Source: Mycobacterium sp. 852013-50091_SCH5140682
GTDB lineage: Bacteria; Actinomycetota; Actinomycetes; Mycobacteriales; Mycobacteriaceae
Assembly (NCBI RefSeq): GCF_001665685.1
Contig: NZ_LZTB01000032.1
Span: 1-63,161, forward strand
Direction: 5' to 3'
Length of the DNA stretch: 63,161 nt
In this document: positions 25,953-35,333 of the stretch, in pieces
How positions within the stretch are numbered: position 1 is the first letter of the stretch
Layout of the letters: every line of letters begins with the position of its first letter
The notes under the pieces: generated by a model
The model's input: the letters and a program-made list of their open reading frames with translations, nothing else
Told to the model about the DNA's origin: nothing
Databases searched by the model: none
Made by a program: the position numbers and the translations under genes

Positions 25953-27427
25953 TGGGCGCCCCTGAACAGCCGAACGCACCGTATCTCGATGCGGTGCTGG
26001 CGTATTCGTTCCGCGGTGCGGCCCGCTATCACACGCCCGGTCACAAGGGCGGGCCCGGCGCGGATCCTGCGCTGGTCAAGGCGATCGGCATCGACGCGCT
26101 CGCATCCGATGTGCCCCTGGGGCTCTGGGGTGTGGATATCGGGCCGCAGCCGTCACCGTACGTCGAGGCCGAGCGGCTCGCGGCGGAGGCGTTCGGTGCG
26201 GCGCGCTCGTTCTTCCTCACCAACGGCGCGACGCAGGGCAACCACACCCTGTGTCTGGCGCTGGCGCCCTTGGGTACTCGTATTGTGGCGCAACGCAATT
26301 CGCACGCCTCAATCGTCGACGGGTTGGTGCTCTCCGGTGGCATCCCCAGCTTCGTGGCACCCGAGTACGACGACGTGCTCGGCGTCGCGCACTGCGTGAC
26401 GCCCGAGTCCCTGGCCGCAGCGCTGGACAACGCTCCCGACGCCAGAGCCGCGTTCATCGTGTCGCCGACGTACTTCGGCATGGCCGCAGACATCGCCGGC
26501 CTGGCCGAGGTGGCGCATTCGCGCGGCGTGCCGCTCATCGTCGACCAGTCGTGGGGCCCGCACTTCGGCTTCCATGACGGGCTGCCGCCGACAGCGTTGT
26601 CGCAGGGTGCCGACGCCATGCTGACCAGCACGCACAAGATTGCCGGCGCTCTGACCCAGGCCGCCATGCTGCACATCGCCGACACCGGGCGCGTGGACAT
26701 CGGCGCGGTCGGCCGGGCGCTGCGGCTGCTGCGCTCGACGAGTCCGTCGTCGTTGTTGATGGCCTCGCTCGACGCGGCACGACGCCAACTCGTCATGCAC
26801 GGTGAGCAGCTGCTGAGCGAAACCCTGGTGGCGATCCGGTTGGCCAGCGAGAAGCTCAAGAGCATCGACGGCATCGACCTGGTCGACGAGTCGATGGTCG
26901 GCCGGATGGGCGTGACGGGCTACGACCCGCTGCGCATCGTGCTCGATGTGCGGCACACCGGCCGCACCGGATACGAGATCGCCGACGCGTTGCGGCAGAG
27001 CTACGACGTGCATGTCGAGCTGCCGCTGCACGCGACCATCGTGCTGGTGATCGGCCTCGGCGAATCCACCGCGAACCTGCTGCGGGTGGCCGGCGACGTC
27101 GAAGAGGTGGTCAAGCGGCTCAAGGTGCCGGGCGACACCCCGTTGATCGTGCCGCCTGCCGCGTCGCTGGGCTACGAGGTTGCGATCCCGCCGCGCGAGG
27201 CGTTCCTCGGCGAGGCCGAGCAGGTGGCGGTGGAGGACGCCGCAGGGCGGATCTCGTGCGAGTCGATCGCCAGTTACCCGCCGGGAATCCCGGCGCTGCT
27301 GCCGGGCGAGCGCATCGACGCGGACATCATCACCTATCTGCGCGAGATCGCCGACGGTGGCGGAAAGTTGCACGGCGCAAGCGATCCCACGTTCCACACC
27401 ATCAACGTGCTGGCCAAGGAGCCGTAG
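25952..27427 (+). CDS. Orn/Lys/Arg decarboxylase family PLP enzyme, copy 2
   Basis: This 491-residue short-form decarboxylase is a paralogue of the gene at 20945. It has YHTPGHKGG at residues 26-34, LTNGATQGNHTL, Asp198 in LIVDQSWGPHFGFH, and the PLP lysine Lys229 in TSTHKIAGALTQ, with the C-terminal SYPPGIPALLPGE. The substitution VDEAW to VDQSW and HVPGHMG to YHTPGHKG between the copies touches conserved active-site segments, so the substrates may differ. It is the third gene of the permease-USP-decarboxylase operon. The expected product is a diamine or related amine and CO2. Confidence 0.87.
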   Translation: MGAPEQPNAPYLDAVLAYSFRGAARYHTPGHKGGPGADPALVKAIGIDALASDVPLGLWGVDIGPQPSPYVEAERLAAEAFGAARSFFLTNGATQGNHTLCLALAPLGTRIVAQRNSHASIVDGLVLSGGIPSFVAPEYDDVLGVAHCVTPESLAAALDNAPDARAAFIVSPTYFGMAADIAGLAEVAHSRGVPLIVDQSWGPHFGFHDGLPPTALSQGADAMLTSTHKIAGALTQAAMLHIADTGRVDIGAVGRALRLLRSTSPSSLLMASLDAARRQLVMHGEQLLSETLVAIRLASEKLKSIDGIDLVDESMVGRMGVTGYDPLRIVLDVRHTGRTGYEIADALRQSYDVHVELPLHATIVLVIGLGESTANLLRVAGDVEEVVKRLKVPGDTPLIVPPAASLGYEVAIPPREAFLGEAEQVAVEDAAGRISCESIASYPPGIPALLPGERIDADIITYLREIADGGGKLHGASDPTFHTINVLAKEP

Positions 27428-27486
27428 CGGGCCGGGGATTCGCTGGAACTGCATTGCCGCCGCGCGCCGAAGCGTTGAATGGTCGC

Positions 27487-28842
27487 ATGGAGTTCATGTC
27501 GCCGACCGATTCGATGTTCCTCATCGCCGAGACGCGTGAGCACCCGTTCCATGTCGGTGGTCTGGCACTCTATGAGCCGCCGGCCGGCGCGAGCCCCGAA
27601 TTCGTGCGCGAGTTGTACGAAGAGATGGTCGCGCACACCGACTTTCAGCCCGTGTTCCGCAAACATCCGGCCACCATCCTCGGCGCCATCGCCAACGTCG
27701 GCTGGACCTACGACAACGACGTCGACCTTGATTACCACCTTCGCCGATCGGCGCTGCCGTCGCCGGGCCGGGTGCGTGACCTGCTCGAACTGACGTCACG
27801 GTTGCACAGTGGCCTGCTGGACCGGCATCGCCCGCTGTGGGAGGCCCATCTGATCGAGGGGCTCGCCGACGGCCGGTTCGCGGTCTATACCAAGCTGCAC
27901 CACTCGTTGATCGACGGTGTGTCGGCACTCAAGCTGATCATGCGCACCCTCTCTGAGGATCCCGCCGACACCGAGGTCCGGGTGCCGTGGGACCTGCCGC
28001 GCAAGAAGCGCCAGCACCAGAGCTCGTCGCTGTTGCGCACCGTGACCGATGCGGCGGGTGCCGCCGTCGGGATCGCGCCGTCGACGGTGAAACTCGCCCG
28101 GGCCGCGTTGCTCGAACAGCAGCTCACGTTGCCGTTCGCGGCGCCGAAGACGATGTTCAACGTCAAGATCGGCGGCGCGCGCCGGGTCGCGGCGCAGTCC
28201 TGGCCGCTGGAGCGGTTCAAGCGGATCAAAGAGGCCAGCGGCGTCACCGTCAACGACGTGGTGCTCGGCATGTGCGCAGGCGCGCTGCGGGCTTATCTGG
28301 TGGAGCAGGCCGCACTGCCCGACCGGCCGTTGATCGCGATGGTCCCGGTCAGCCTGCGTTCGGAAAACGAGGCCGATGCGGGTGGCAACCTGGTCGGGTC
28401 GATCCTGTGCAACCTCGCCACCGACAGCGATGACCCGGCCGAGCGGCTCACCACTATCAGTGAGTCGATGCGCGGCAACAAGCAGATCTTCTCCGAGCTG
28501 CCCCGGGTGCAGGCATTGGCGTTGTCCGCGTTGATGATCGCGCCGCTCGGGCTGGCCGCGGTGCCGGGCTTCGTCAAGGCGACCGCGCCGCCGTTCAACC
28601 TCGTCATCTCCAATGTTCCCGGCCCGCGGCAGCCGCTGTACTGGAAGGGGGCGCGGCTGGACGGCAATTATCCGCTGTCCATCGCGCTGGACGGCCAGGC
28701 CATGAACATCACCCTGGCCAACAACGGCGACAATCTCGACTTCGGTCTGGTCGGGTGCCGGCGCAGCGTGCCGCATCTGCAGCGGATGCTCAGCCACCTC
28801 GAGGACTCACTCAAGAGTCTGGAGGCCGCCACCGGCGCATGA
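27487..28842 (+). CDS. Wax ester synthase/diacylglycerol acyltransferase (WS/DGAT)
   Basis: This protein of 451 residues has the catalytic motif HHSLIDG (residues about 137-143) and the second family motif NVPGPRQPLYWKGARL near the C-terminus; PLWEAHLIEGL precedes the active site. WS/DGAT enzymes esterify diacylglycerol or fatty alcohol with acyl-CoA, making the storage triacylglycerol of mycobacteria at the membrane. The ATG at 27487 starts at the family N-terminus MSPTDSMFLIAE. M. tuberculosis has many Tgs paralogues; which one corresponds cannot be said. The diol dehydratase genes follow after 47 bases. Confidence 0.9.
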   Translation: MEFMSPTDSMFLIAETREHPFHVGGLALYEPPAGASPEFVRELYEEMVAHTDFQPVFRKHPATILGAIANVGWTYDNDVDLDYHLRRSALPSPGRVRDLLELTSRLHSGLLDRHRPLWEAHLIEGLADGRFAVYTKLHHSLIDGVSALKLIMRTLSEDPADTEVRVPWDLPRKKRQHQSSSLLRTVTDAAGAAVGIAPSTVKLARAALLEQQLTLPFAAPKTMFNVKIGGARRVAAQSWPLERFKRIKEASGVTVNDVVLGMCAGALRAYLVEQAALPDRPLIAMVPVSLRSENEADAGGNLVGSILCNLATDSDDPAERLTTISESMRGNKQIFSELPRVQALALSALMIAPLGLAAVPGFVKATAPPFNLVISNVPGPRQPLYWKGARLDGNYPLSIALDGQAMNITLANNGDNLDFGLVGCRRSVPHLQRMLSHLEDSLKSLEAATGA

Positions 28843-28889
28843 CACCAAAAACCCGTATTGGGTAGACCAAATACTGCCGTTCGCGCAAA

Positions 28890-31151
28890 ATGGTTTCCGT
28901 GACGGATGGCGATGGTGTGACCCTGGGCCGGATGCGGATTCTCGATGCGAAACCGGTCAACCTCGACGGTTTCAGCGTCACCAACCCCGATCTGGGCTTG
29001 GCCGCGATGCGCAGCCCCAACGATCCGGAGCCGTCGCTGGTGGTCCGTGACGGTGAGGTCGTGGAGTTGGACGGCAAGGCCGCTGCTGACTTCGACGTGA
29101 TCGACGAATTCATCGCCCGCTACGGGCTGGATCTCGCCGTGGCCGCCGAGGCGATGGCGTGTCCCGACGTCACGCTCGCGCGGATGGCCGTCGACCCCGG
29201 GGTGCCCCGCGCGGAGGTGGTCCGGCTGATCGGCGGCACCACCCCCGCCAAGCTGGCGCGGGTGATAGCGGTGATGACGCCCGTCGAGATGCAGATGGCG
29301 ATGGCCAAGATGCGCGCTCGCCGCACGCCGAGCAACCAGGCGCACGTCACCAATCAACTCGACGACCCACTGTTGATCGCCGCCGATGCGGCCAGCGCGG
29401 TGGCCTACGGTTTCCGCGAGGTCGAGACGACGGTTCCGGTGCTCGGCGACGCGCCGTCGAATGCCGTTGCGCTGCTGATCGGTTCGCAGGTGGGGACACC
29501 CGGCGCGATGGCGCAGTGCTCCATCGAGGAAGCGCTGGAGCTGCGGCTGGGGCTGCGCGGGCTGACCAGCTACGCCGAGACCATCTCCATCTACGGCACC
29601 GAGCAGGTGTTCGTCGACGGCGACGACACCCCGTTCTCCAAGGCGATCCTCACGAGTGCTTACGCGTCGCGCGGGTTGAAGATGCGGGTGACGAGCGGTG
29701 GCGGTGCCGAGGTGCTCATGGGAGCGGCGGAGAAGTGCTCGATCCTCTATCTGGAATCGCGGTGCGTGTCGCTGGCCCGCGCGCTGGGCTCCCAAGGGGT
29801 GCAGAACGGCGGCATCGACGGGGTCGGGGTGGTGGCCTCGGTGCCTGAGGGCATGAAGGAGTTGCTTGCCGAGAACCTCATGGTGATGATGCGCGACCTG
29901 GAATCGTGTGCGGGCAACGACAACCTGATCTCCGAGTCCGACATCCGCCGCAGCGCCCACACGCTGCCGGTGCTGCTGGCCGGGGCAGACTTCATCTTCT
30001 CCGGGTTCGGTTCGATCCCGCGCTATGACAACGCGTTCGCACTGTCCAATTTCAACTCCGACGACATGGACGATTTCCTTGTCCTGCAACGTGACTGGGG
30101 TGCCGACGGCGGGCTGCGGACGGTGTCTGCCGAGCATCTGGCCCGGGTGCGACGCCGCGCGGCGCGCGCTGTGCAGGCGGTGTACCGCGATCTCGGTCTG
30201 GCCGACTTCGATGACAGCCACATCGATGAGGTGGTGGCCGCCAACGGATCCCGCGATCTGCCGCCGGGTGACCCGAAGGCCGTCGCCGAGGCGGCGGCCG
30301 CCATCGAGGCCAAGCAACTCACGGTGTTCGACGTGGTCGCGTCGCTGCACCGCACCGGCTTCGCCGAGGAAGCCGAGGCCATCATGCGGCTGACGCGAGA
30401 ACGCCTGCAGGGCGACCAGTTACAGACCTCGGCGATCTTCGACGACCAGTTCCGGGTGCTGTCGAAGATCACCGACCCCAACGACTACGCGGGCCCGGGC
30501 ACCGGGTACACCCTGAGCGAGGAGCGCCGTGCCGAGATCGACGACATCCGCCAGCAACGCAGCGCCGCAGAGTTGACCGCCGATCAGGCCGAACACGCCG
30601 GGCACATCGTCGTCACCGACGTCGAACCGGCGCGCCAAGGCCGTGACCCCCGTGAGGTGTGCATCGGCTTGTCCCCGGCGTTGGGTCGCAGTGTCTGGCT
30701 GACGCTGTGCGGGCTGACCATCGGTGAGGTGATCCGGCAGATCTCCGCGGGGCTCGAGGAAGAGGGATGCGTGCCGCGGTTCGTCCGCGTGCGCTCGACC
30801 ATCGATGTCGGGCTGATCGGGCTGACGGCCGCCAAACTGTCCGGGTCGGGTATCGGAATCGGGTTGCAGGGCAAGGGGACTGCGCTGATCCACCGTCGTG
30901 ATCTGGCGCCGCTGGCCAACCTGGAGCTGTTCAGCGTGGCGCCGCTGCTGACCGCCCGCAATTACCGTGAACTCGGCCGCAACGCGGCCCGGCACGCCAA
31001 AGGCATGGCCCCCATCCCTATCCTCACCGGGGGCACCGACGAGTCCATATCAGCGCGCTACCACGCACGCGCGGTGGCGCTCGTCGCGCTGGAGCGTGAG
31101 GCCAGTGAACCGGGCCAAGGCCCCGTGACGGTAAAGGTGACGCGAGCATGA
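28890..31151 (+). CDS. B12-dependent diol/glycerol dehydratase, fused large and medium subunits
   Basis: This is a 753-residue fusion. Residues about 10-550 match the catalytic large (alpha, PduC) subunit, with TPVEMQMAMAKMRARRTPSNQAHVTN, the active-site segment TSGGGAEVLMG and SCAGNDNLISESDIRR. Residues about 590-740 match the medium (beta, PduD) subunit, with VRSTIDVGLIG and GIGIGLQGKGTALIHRRDL. The enzyme uses adenosylcobalamin radicals to convert 1,2-propanediol or glycerol to an aldehyde. Mycobacterial homologues are annotated as glycerol dehydratase. The small subunit overlaps by four bases and the reactivase follows. No microcompartment shell genes are near, so the aldehyde is handled elsewhere. 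A GTG at 28899 is an alternative start. Confidence 0.92.
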   Translation: MVSVTDGDGVTLGRMRILDAKPVNLDGFSVTNPDLGLAAMRSPNDPEPSLVVRDGEVVELDGKAAADFDVIDEFIARYGLDLAVAAEAMACPDVTLARMAVDPGVPRAEVVRLIGGTTPAKLARVIAVMTPVEMQMAMAKMRARRTPSNQAHVTNQLDDPLLIAADAASAVAYGFREVETTVPVLGDAPSNAVALLIGSQVGTPGAMAQCSIEEALELRLGLRGLTSYAETISIYGTEQVFVDGDDTPFSKAILTSAYASRGLKMRVTSGGGAEVLMGAAEKCSILYLESRCVSLARALGSQGVQNGGIDGVGVVASVPEGMKELLAENLMVMMRDLESCAGNDNLISESDIRRSAHTLPVLLAGADFIFSGFGSIPRYDNAFALSNFNSDDMDDFLVLQRDWGADGGLRTVSAEHLARVRRRAARAVQAVYRDLGLADFDDSHIDEVVAANGSRDLPPGDPKAVAEAAAAIEAKQLTVFDVVASLHRTGFAEEAEAIMRLTRERLQGDQLQTSAIFDDQFRVLSKITDPNDYAGPGTGYTLSEERRAEIDDIRQQRSAAELTADQAEHAGHIVVTDVEPARQGRDPREVCIGLSPALGRSVWLTLCGLTIGEVIRQISAGLEEEGCVPRFVRVRSTIDVGLIGLTAAKLSGSGIGIGLQGKGTALIHRRDLAPLANLELFSVAPLLTARNYRELGRNAARHAKGMAPIPILTGGTDESISARYHARAVALVALEREASEPGQGPVTVKVTRA

Positions 31152-31480
31152 GCGAGAAGTTCACCGTCGCCGCTGCCATCGACGGCAAGCTGGAGCTGTC
31201 GGATCTGCGAATGGACCCGGCCGTGCTGGACCATCAGGCCGCGGTTGCCGAGCAGGACGGCAACCCGCAGCTCGCCGAGAACTTCCGGCGCGCAGCCGAA
31301 TTGGCCACCATCGACGATGAAGAGGTGATGGCGCTGTACGAGGCGCTGCGGCCATACCGGTCTACGGCCGCCGAACTCGATGCGTTGCAGGCCTCGCTGG
31401 CCGCGCGGGGCGCTGCGCGTTGCGCCGAACTGGTGCGCCAGGCCGCCGTGGTCTACGCCCGCCGGGGTCTGCTGCGGTGA
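31148..31480 (+). CDS. Diol/glycerol dehydratase small subunit
   Basis: This is a 110-residue PduE-type gamma subunit, shorter than the enteric version because the N-terminal extension that targets microcompartments is missing. The conserved helical core is visible in AENFRRAAELATIDDEEVMALYEALRPYRST. It completes the catalytic complex with the fused alpha-beta chain. ATGA and GTGA overlaps with both neighbours show strict translational coupling. Confidence 0.88.
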   Translation: MSEKFTVAAAIDGKLELSDLRMDPAVLDHQAAVAEQDGNPQLAENFRRAAELATIDDEEVMALYEALRPYRSTAAELDALQASLAARGAARCAELVRQAAVVYARRGLLR

Positions 31481-33180
31481 TCGTCGCGGGTATCGATATC
31501 GGCAACCACACCACCGAGATCGTGTTGGCCCGCGCCGAAGACGGCGTCGTGACGCCTGTCGGACACGGGCAGGCACCGACCCGGGGCCGCAAGGGATCCC
31601 GGGATTCGCTCGACGGGGCGGCGGCCCTGCTGCACCGGATCGAGGTCGACGCGGGGGCGTCTGCACAGGTGCTCGTGCTGTCGGCGATCCGCCCCGTGGA
31701 CACCGACACCGCGCCGCTGCCACCCCCGTCGTCGCCGCGTTCGCCGGTGCGCAGCCTGCGCAAGCCGGACGCCAGCACGCCGGCCGGCAGCGGATTCGCC
31801 GTTGGCCGCCACGTCCCGCTGGCCGCGTTGTCCGGCCCTGCCACGGCGGACCAGGTCATCGTGTCCGTCGACGGTGACACCGATTTCGAGGTCGCAGCCG
31901 CCGCGATCACCGCGGCGCTCGCGGCCGGCTGGTCGGTGACCGGCGTGATCGCCGCCCAAGACGACGCGGTGCTGATCGGCAACCGCATCCCGATCGACAT
32001 CCCGGTCGTCGACGAGGTCGACGTCGCCGGCCTTGCGCCAGGAGCGTTGGTCGCCGTGGAGGTGGTGCCGGAGGGGCGGGCCTATCGAGCGCTCGCCGAT
32101 CCGATCGCGCTGTGCGCAGCCCTGGAACTCGAGCATGAGCAACTGCCCGACATCGCCGAATTCACCCGCGAACTCGCCGACGCCCCCGCGATCGCGGTCA
32201 CCCGACGCACCGCGCCGCCCGAACCGCCCGCCGTCGACGACGACTACGTCGAATTCACCGTCGACGGCACACCTGTCCGCTACTCGCCCGCGCAGGCCCA
32301 CAGCATCCTGCGGCGTGACCCGCCCGGAGATCCGCTGCGGATCCGGCTGCGCTCGATCCCCACCGCCGATCACGAAATCACCGTCGACGACGCCTTTTTC
32401 ACCGATCTTTCGGCGTTGGACAATGGCGCGTGGCTGCGCCGCGGGGTCGCCGACGCCCGCGGGACGGTTGTGGCACTGCTGGCCGCCGATCACGTCGCCG
32501 ACGCGGCCGCCACCCTGCAGGAGCTGACGGGGCGCCCGGCGTACACCATCGCCAGCGAGCCGGAAGCCGCGGCGCGCGGGGCACGGACGACGCCCGGGCT
32601 GCCGCCGGACTCGGTGGTGTGCGATATCGGCGGCGGCACCATCGATCTGGTCGGCGTCGACCGGACCGTCACCGCGGCAGGCGCGGGGGAGACCATAACC
32701 GTCGCCGTGGCCCGGATGCTCAACATTCCGCGGGCCCTGGCCGAGCGGGTGAAGCGCACCCCGGCTCTGCGCGTCGAGGGGCCGCATGTCGCGCACGAAG
32801 AAGACGGCAGGCGGGTGTTCCTCGACAACCCGGCTCCCGCCGATGCCATCGGGCGGTTGTGCACCCGCGGCAGTGCCGGTCTGGTGCCGTTCTCGAACAA
32901 GCTGGCGGCCGAGGAGTGGCGCAGCCTGCGCCTGGCGATCAAGCAGGAGACGGTCGCCGCGAACATCGCACGCTGCCTCACCGCATTCGAAAAACCGCCG
33001 ACGGCACTGGTTTTGGCCGGCGGCGGTGCACTCGATGACGAATTGTTGCGGACTGTGGGCGAATCCCTGCGCGCGGTACCGGTGGTGGTGGGCCGAGCCA
33101 ATATCGACGGGATACACGGTCCGCGGTTCGCGGTGGCGTCAGGTCTGGTGCATCTGTACGCCACCGCGTCGCGAGGCTGA
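31477..33180 (+). CDS. Diol dehydratase reactivating factor, large subunit (DdrA/PduG type)
   Basis: This 567-residue ATPase belongs to the actin/Hsp70-like reactivase family. It has an N-terminal phosphate motif VAGIDIGNHTTEIVLA, a second ATPase motif CDIGGGTIDLVGVD, and LAGGGALDDELL near the C-terminus. It swaps damaged cobalamin out of the dehydratase at the expense of ATP. The chain is about 40 residues shorter than PduG. The partner small subunit (DdrB/PduH) is not encoded here or nearby. The GTG start overlaps the small-subunit stop. Confidence 0.88.
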   Translation: MIVAGIDIGNHTTEIVLARAEDGVVTPVGHGQAPTRGRKGSRDSLDGAAALLHRIEVDAGASAQVLVLSAIRPVDTDTAPLPPPSSPRSPVRSLRKPDASTPAGSGFAVGRHVPLAALSGPATADQVIVSVDGDTDFEVAAAAITAALAAGWSVTGVIAAQDDAVLIGNRIPIDIPVVDEVDVAGLAPGALVAVEVVPEGRAYRALADPIALCAALELEHEQLPDIAEFTRELADAPAIAVTRRTAPPEPPAVDDDYVEFTVDGTPVRYSPAQAHSILRRDPPGDPLRIRLRSIPTADHEITVDDAFFTDLSALDNGAWLRRGVADARGTVVALLAADHVADAAATLQELTGRPAYTIASEPEAAARGARTTPGLPPDSVVCDIGGGTIDLVGVDRTVTAAGAGETITVAVARMLNIPRALAERVKRTPALRVEGPHVAHEEDGRRVFLDNPAPADAIGRLCTRGSAGLVPFSNKLAAEEWRSLRLAIKQETVAANIARCLTAFEKPPTALVLAGGGALDDELLRTVGESLRAVPVVVGRANIDGIHGPRFAVASGLVHLYATASRG

Positions 33181-33189
33181 CGGGCATCT

Positions 33190-33423
33190 TCAGAACGGCA
33201 GATCCACGTTGTTGGTGGTGGTGTTGGCCTCGTCGTGGTTGGAATCGATGTAGCCCAACCGGTACGGGACGTCGGGGCTGGTGCCGTAGGGGACCAGCGG
33301 GCTGGCACCGCTGGCGGTGTTCGTGGTCTGGGTGTCGGCGGCAGCGATGGGGGCCAGAGCGACAGTTCCGCCGATCGCGGCGGCGGCCAGGGCGGCGGCG
33401 GCGAACTTCATCGGGTTCTTCAT
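33190..33423 (-). CDS. Small secreted protein of unknown function
   Basis: This 77-residue protein has a clear Sec signal peptide (MKNPMKFAAAALAAAAIGG..., cleavage after AAA-like PIAAA) and a mature part of about 46 residues ending in GYIDSNHDEANTTTNNVDLPF-like sequence rich in Asn, Thr and Asp. CAGGAG lies six bases before the ATG. I do not recognise a described family; similar short exported proteins occur in other mycobacteria. It lies on the same strand, 128 bases downstream of the penicillin-binding lipoprotein, whose operon it may or may not share. Confidence 0.75.
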   Translation of the reverse strand: MKNPMKFAAAALAAAAIGGTVALAPIAAADTQTTNTASGASPLVPYGTSPDVPYRLGYIDSNHDEANTTTNNVDLPF

Positions 33424-33551
33424 GATGCTCTCCTGAGTGCTGGTGGTTCGCCTGTGTTGGCGATGACTAAATCCTGTCTCTCCAGCACGTCGGTGTCGTC
33501 GCTGCTGACACCCAACCCGGGGTGCCGAATACCGCCATTCCTGCGGTAGTG

Positions 33552-35333
33552 CTAGCCGGTATTGGCCAGCGCCGGGCGCAGGAATTCGCCGGTGAGTGTG
33601 ACGGCCGGGGCCGACGAATCGCCACCGACGATCAGCGTCGCGAAGGCGATATCGCCGACGATGCCGGCGAACCAACCGTGCGAGTGGGTGTTGTCGCCGA
33701 ACTCAGCCGTGCCGGTCTTGCCGCCGAGGTCGGGGATGTCGCGGAGTTCGGCCGCGGTGCCGTCGGTCACCGTCTGGCGCATCATCGCACGCAGCGCGTC
33801 AACCACGTTGGGCGACAACGGAACCGATGGCTTGTCGGCCGTGGTCTTCTCGCCGTCGACGAGGGTCGGCATGATCGTCGAACCATGCGCCAGGCTGGCC
33901 TCGGCGACTGCGAGCCCGAACGGGCTGACCGTCACGGTGCCCTGCCCGATGCCGTTTTCGACGCGCTGCGCGGCGGTGTCGGCGTTGGGCACCTTCCCGG
34001 TGACCGTCGTGAGGCCGGGCACTGTGAAGTCCACACCGATGCCGAAATCACGTGCGGTGTTGGTCAGCGCGTCGGCGGGCAGCTTGTCGGCCAGCGCGGC
34101 CATGCTCGTGTTGCAGGAGTGTGCGAACGCCGAACTCAACGGCACCGTCCCCAGATCGAAGTTGTCCTCGTTGGGGATCGTGCGGTTCTCGATGGTGACC
34201 TGCCCCGGACAGGCGACCGGGGTCTGCGGTGTCACGAGATTGGCTTTGAGGGCGGCCGCGGTGGTGATCGTCTTGAATGTCGAACCAGGCGGGTAGAGAC
34301 CGGAAAACACGATCGCCCCTTGCGGATCGGCGGCCGCGTTCTGCGCCGCGGCCAGGATGCCGCCCGTCGAAGTCGACATTGCGATCAGCACGGCGGGGCG
34401 GGATTCGCGCGTGACGGCCTGCTGGGCGAGCAACTGCAGCCGCATGTCGAGCGAGGTCTTCACCGGGTCGGTCGGGGCTGGCGGAGTGGAGATCAAGCGT
34501 TGTGCCGGAGCGCCTTTGGCGTCGACAAGATAGACCGACCACCCTGCGGACCGGGTGATGCGGTCGTGCCAGATCTGCTCAAGGCCACCGATCGCGGGGG
34601 AGTCCAGTTCCCGGTTGGCCGTGAGCAACTGGCCCTGTTCGACGACCGTGACGCCGGGGATCGGCGTGAGCTGATCGCGGACCTTGCCGAGATCGTCTTC
34701 GCGCAACTTGATGACGGTGACGCGGTCGTCCTGGGTTCCGTTGAGTTGTGCGGCAATGGAATCCGGTGTGGTGGTGGGGTCGAACTGGTTGAGCAGGCCT
34801 GCCAGGGCGGCGGCCGATTCCGGATGGGCGCGGTCCAGGTTGATGACTCCGACCGTCTGCCACGTCATCAACGGCTGACCGGTCCGGTCGAGCACGGCTG
34901 TCTGCAGCTCACTGTCCTGGCTGTACTGAAGGCTCAGGCCGTCTTTCAGGTCGGGATGCAGCACGGTGGGGGACCAGGTGATGCGCCAGTTGTCGCCGGA
35001 CTTGGCGGCCGAACCCGTGGCGCCGTAGGCGAAGTCGTGACCCTCGCCCCAGGACCACTGGTACTTCAGCGTGAAACCGTTCTCCTGGCCGTCGGTGGGA
35101 GACGAGCCGACGGCCAGCTTGGCCTGATCGCCCATGCCGTTGAACATCGCGGTGATGGTCTTTTCCGCCGTTGCCGGATCACTGGTCTGTTCGGCGGCAG
35201 CGTGCGCATCCTTGCGCTGCAGGGCATCTGCGAACGAGGCGAAGACGTCGGCAGGTTTGGGTGCCGACGAGCAACTGACGATGCCCAGCAGCAGAGCGAG
35301 CACTGCGAGCACGATCGGGATGCGACCGCTCAT
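33552..35333 (-). CDS. Penicillin-binding lipoprotein (MecA-N domain plus transpeptidase)
   Basis: This class B PBP of 593 residues is anchored by a lipobox (IVSC, Cys21) instead of a transmembrane helix. Residues about 25-140 form an NTF2-like MecA_N domain, residues 145-270 a dimerisation region, and the rest the transpeptidase with STFK (Ser351, Lys354), SCN (Ser407-Asn409) and KTG (539-541). It cross-links peptidoglycan outside the cell. M. tuberculosis Rv2864c has the same architecture. Its ATG overlaps the stop of the MsAcT-type esterase by four bases, so the two are co-translated, which is informative for the esterase. Confidence 0.9.
   Translation of the reverse strand: MSGRIPIVLAVLALLLGIVSCSSAPKPADVFASFADALQRKDAHAAAEQTSDPATAEKTITAMFNGMGDQAKLAVGSSPTDGQENGFTLKYQWSWGEGHDFAYGATGSAAKSGDNWRITWSPTVLHPDLKDGLSLQYSQDSELQTAVLDRTGQPLMTWQTVGVINLDRAHPESAAALAGLLNQFDPTTTPDSIAAQLNGTQDDRVTVIKLREDDLGKVRDQLTPIPGVTVVEQGQLLTANRELDSPAIGGLEQIWHDRITRSAGWSVYLVDAKGAPAQRLISTPPAPTDPVKTSLDMRLQLLAQQAVTRESRPAVLIAMSTSTGGILAAAQNAAADPQGAIVFSGLYPPGSTFKTITTAAALKANLVTPQTPVACPGQVTIENRTIPNEDNFDLGTVPLSSAFAHSCNTSMAALADKLPADALTNTARDFGIGVDFTVPGLTTVTGKVPNADTAAQRVENGIGQGTVTVSPFGLAVAEASLAHGSTIMPTLVDGEKTTADKPSVPLSPNVVDALRAMMRQTVTDGTAAELRDIPDLGGKTGTAEFGDNTHSHGWFAGIVGDIAFATLIVGGDSSAPAVTLTGEFLRPALANTG

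Noticed and set aside
28843..28889. Possible cobalamin riboswitch before the B12-dependent dehydratase
   Set aside because: Only 47 bases separate it from the WS/DGAT stop and no B12-box is seen, so there is no room for the fold.
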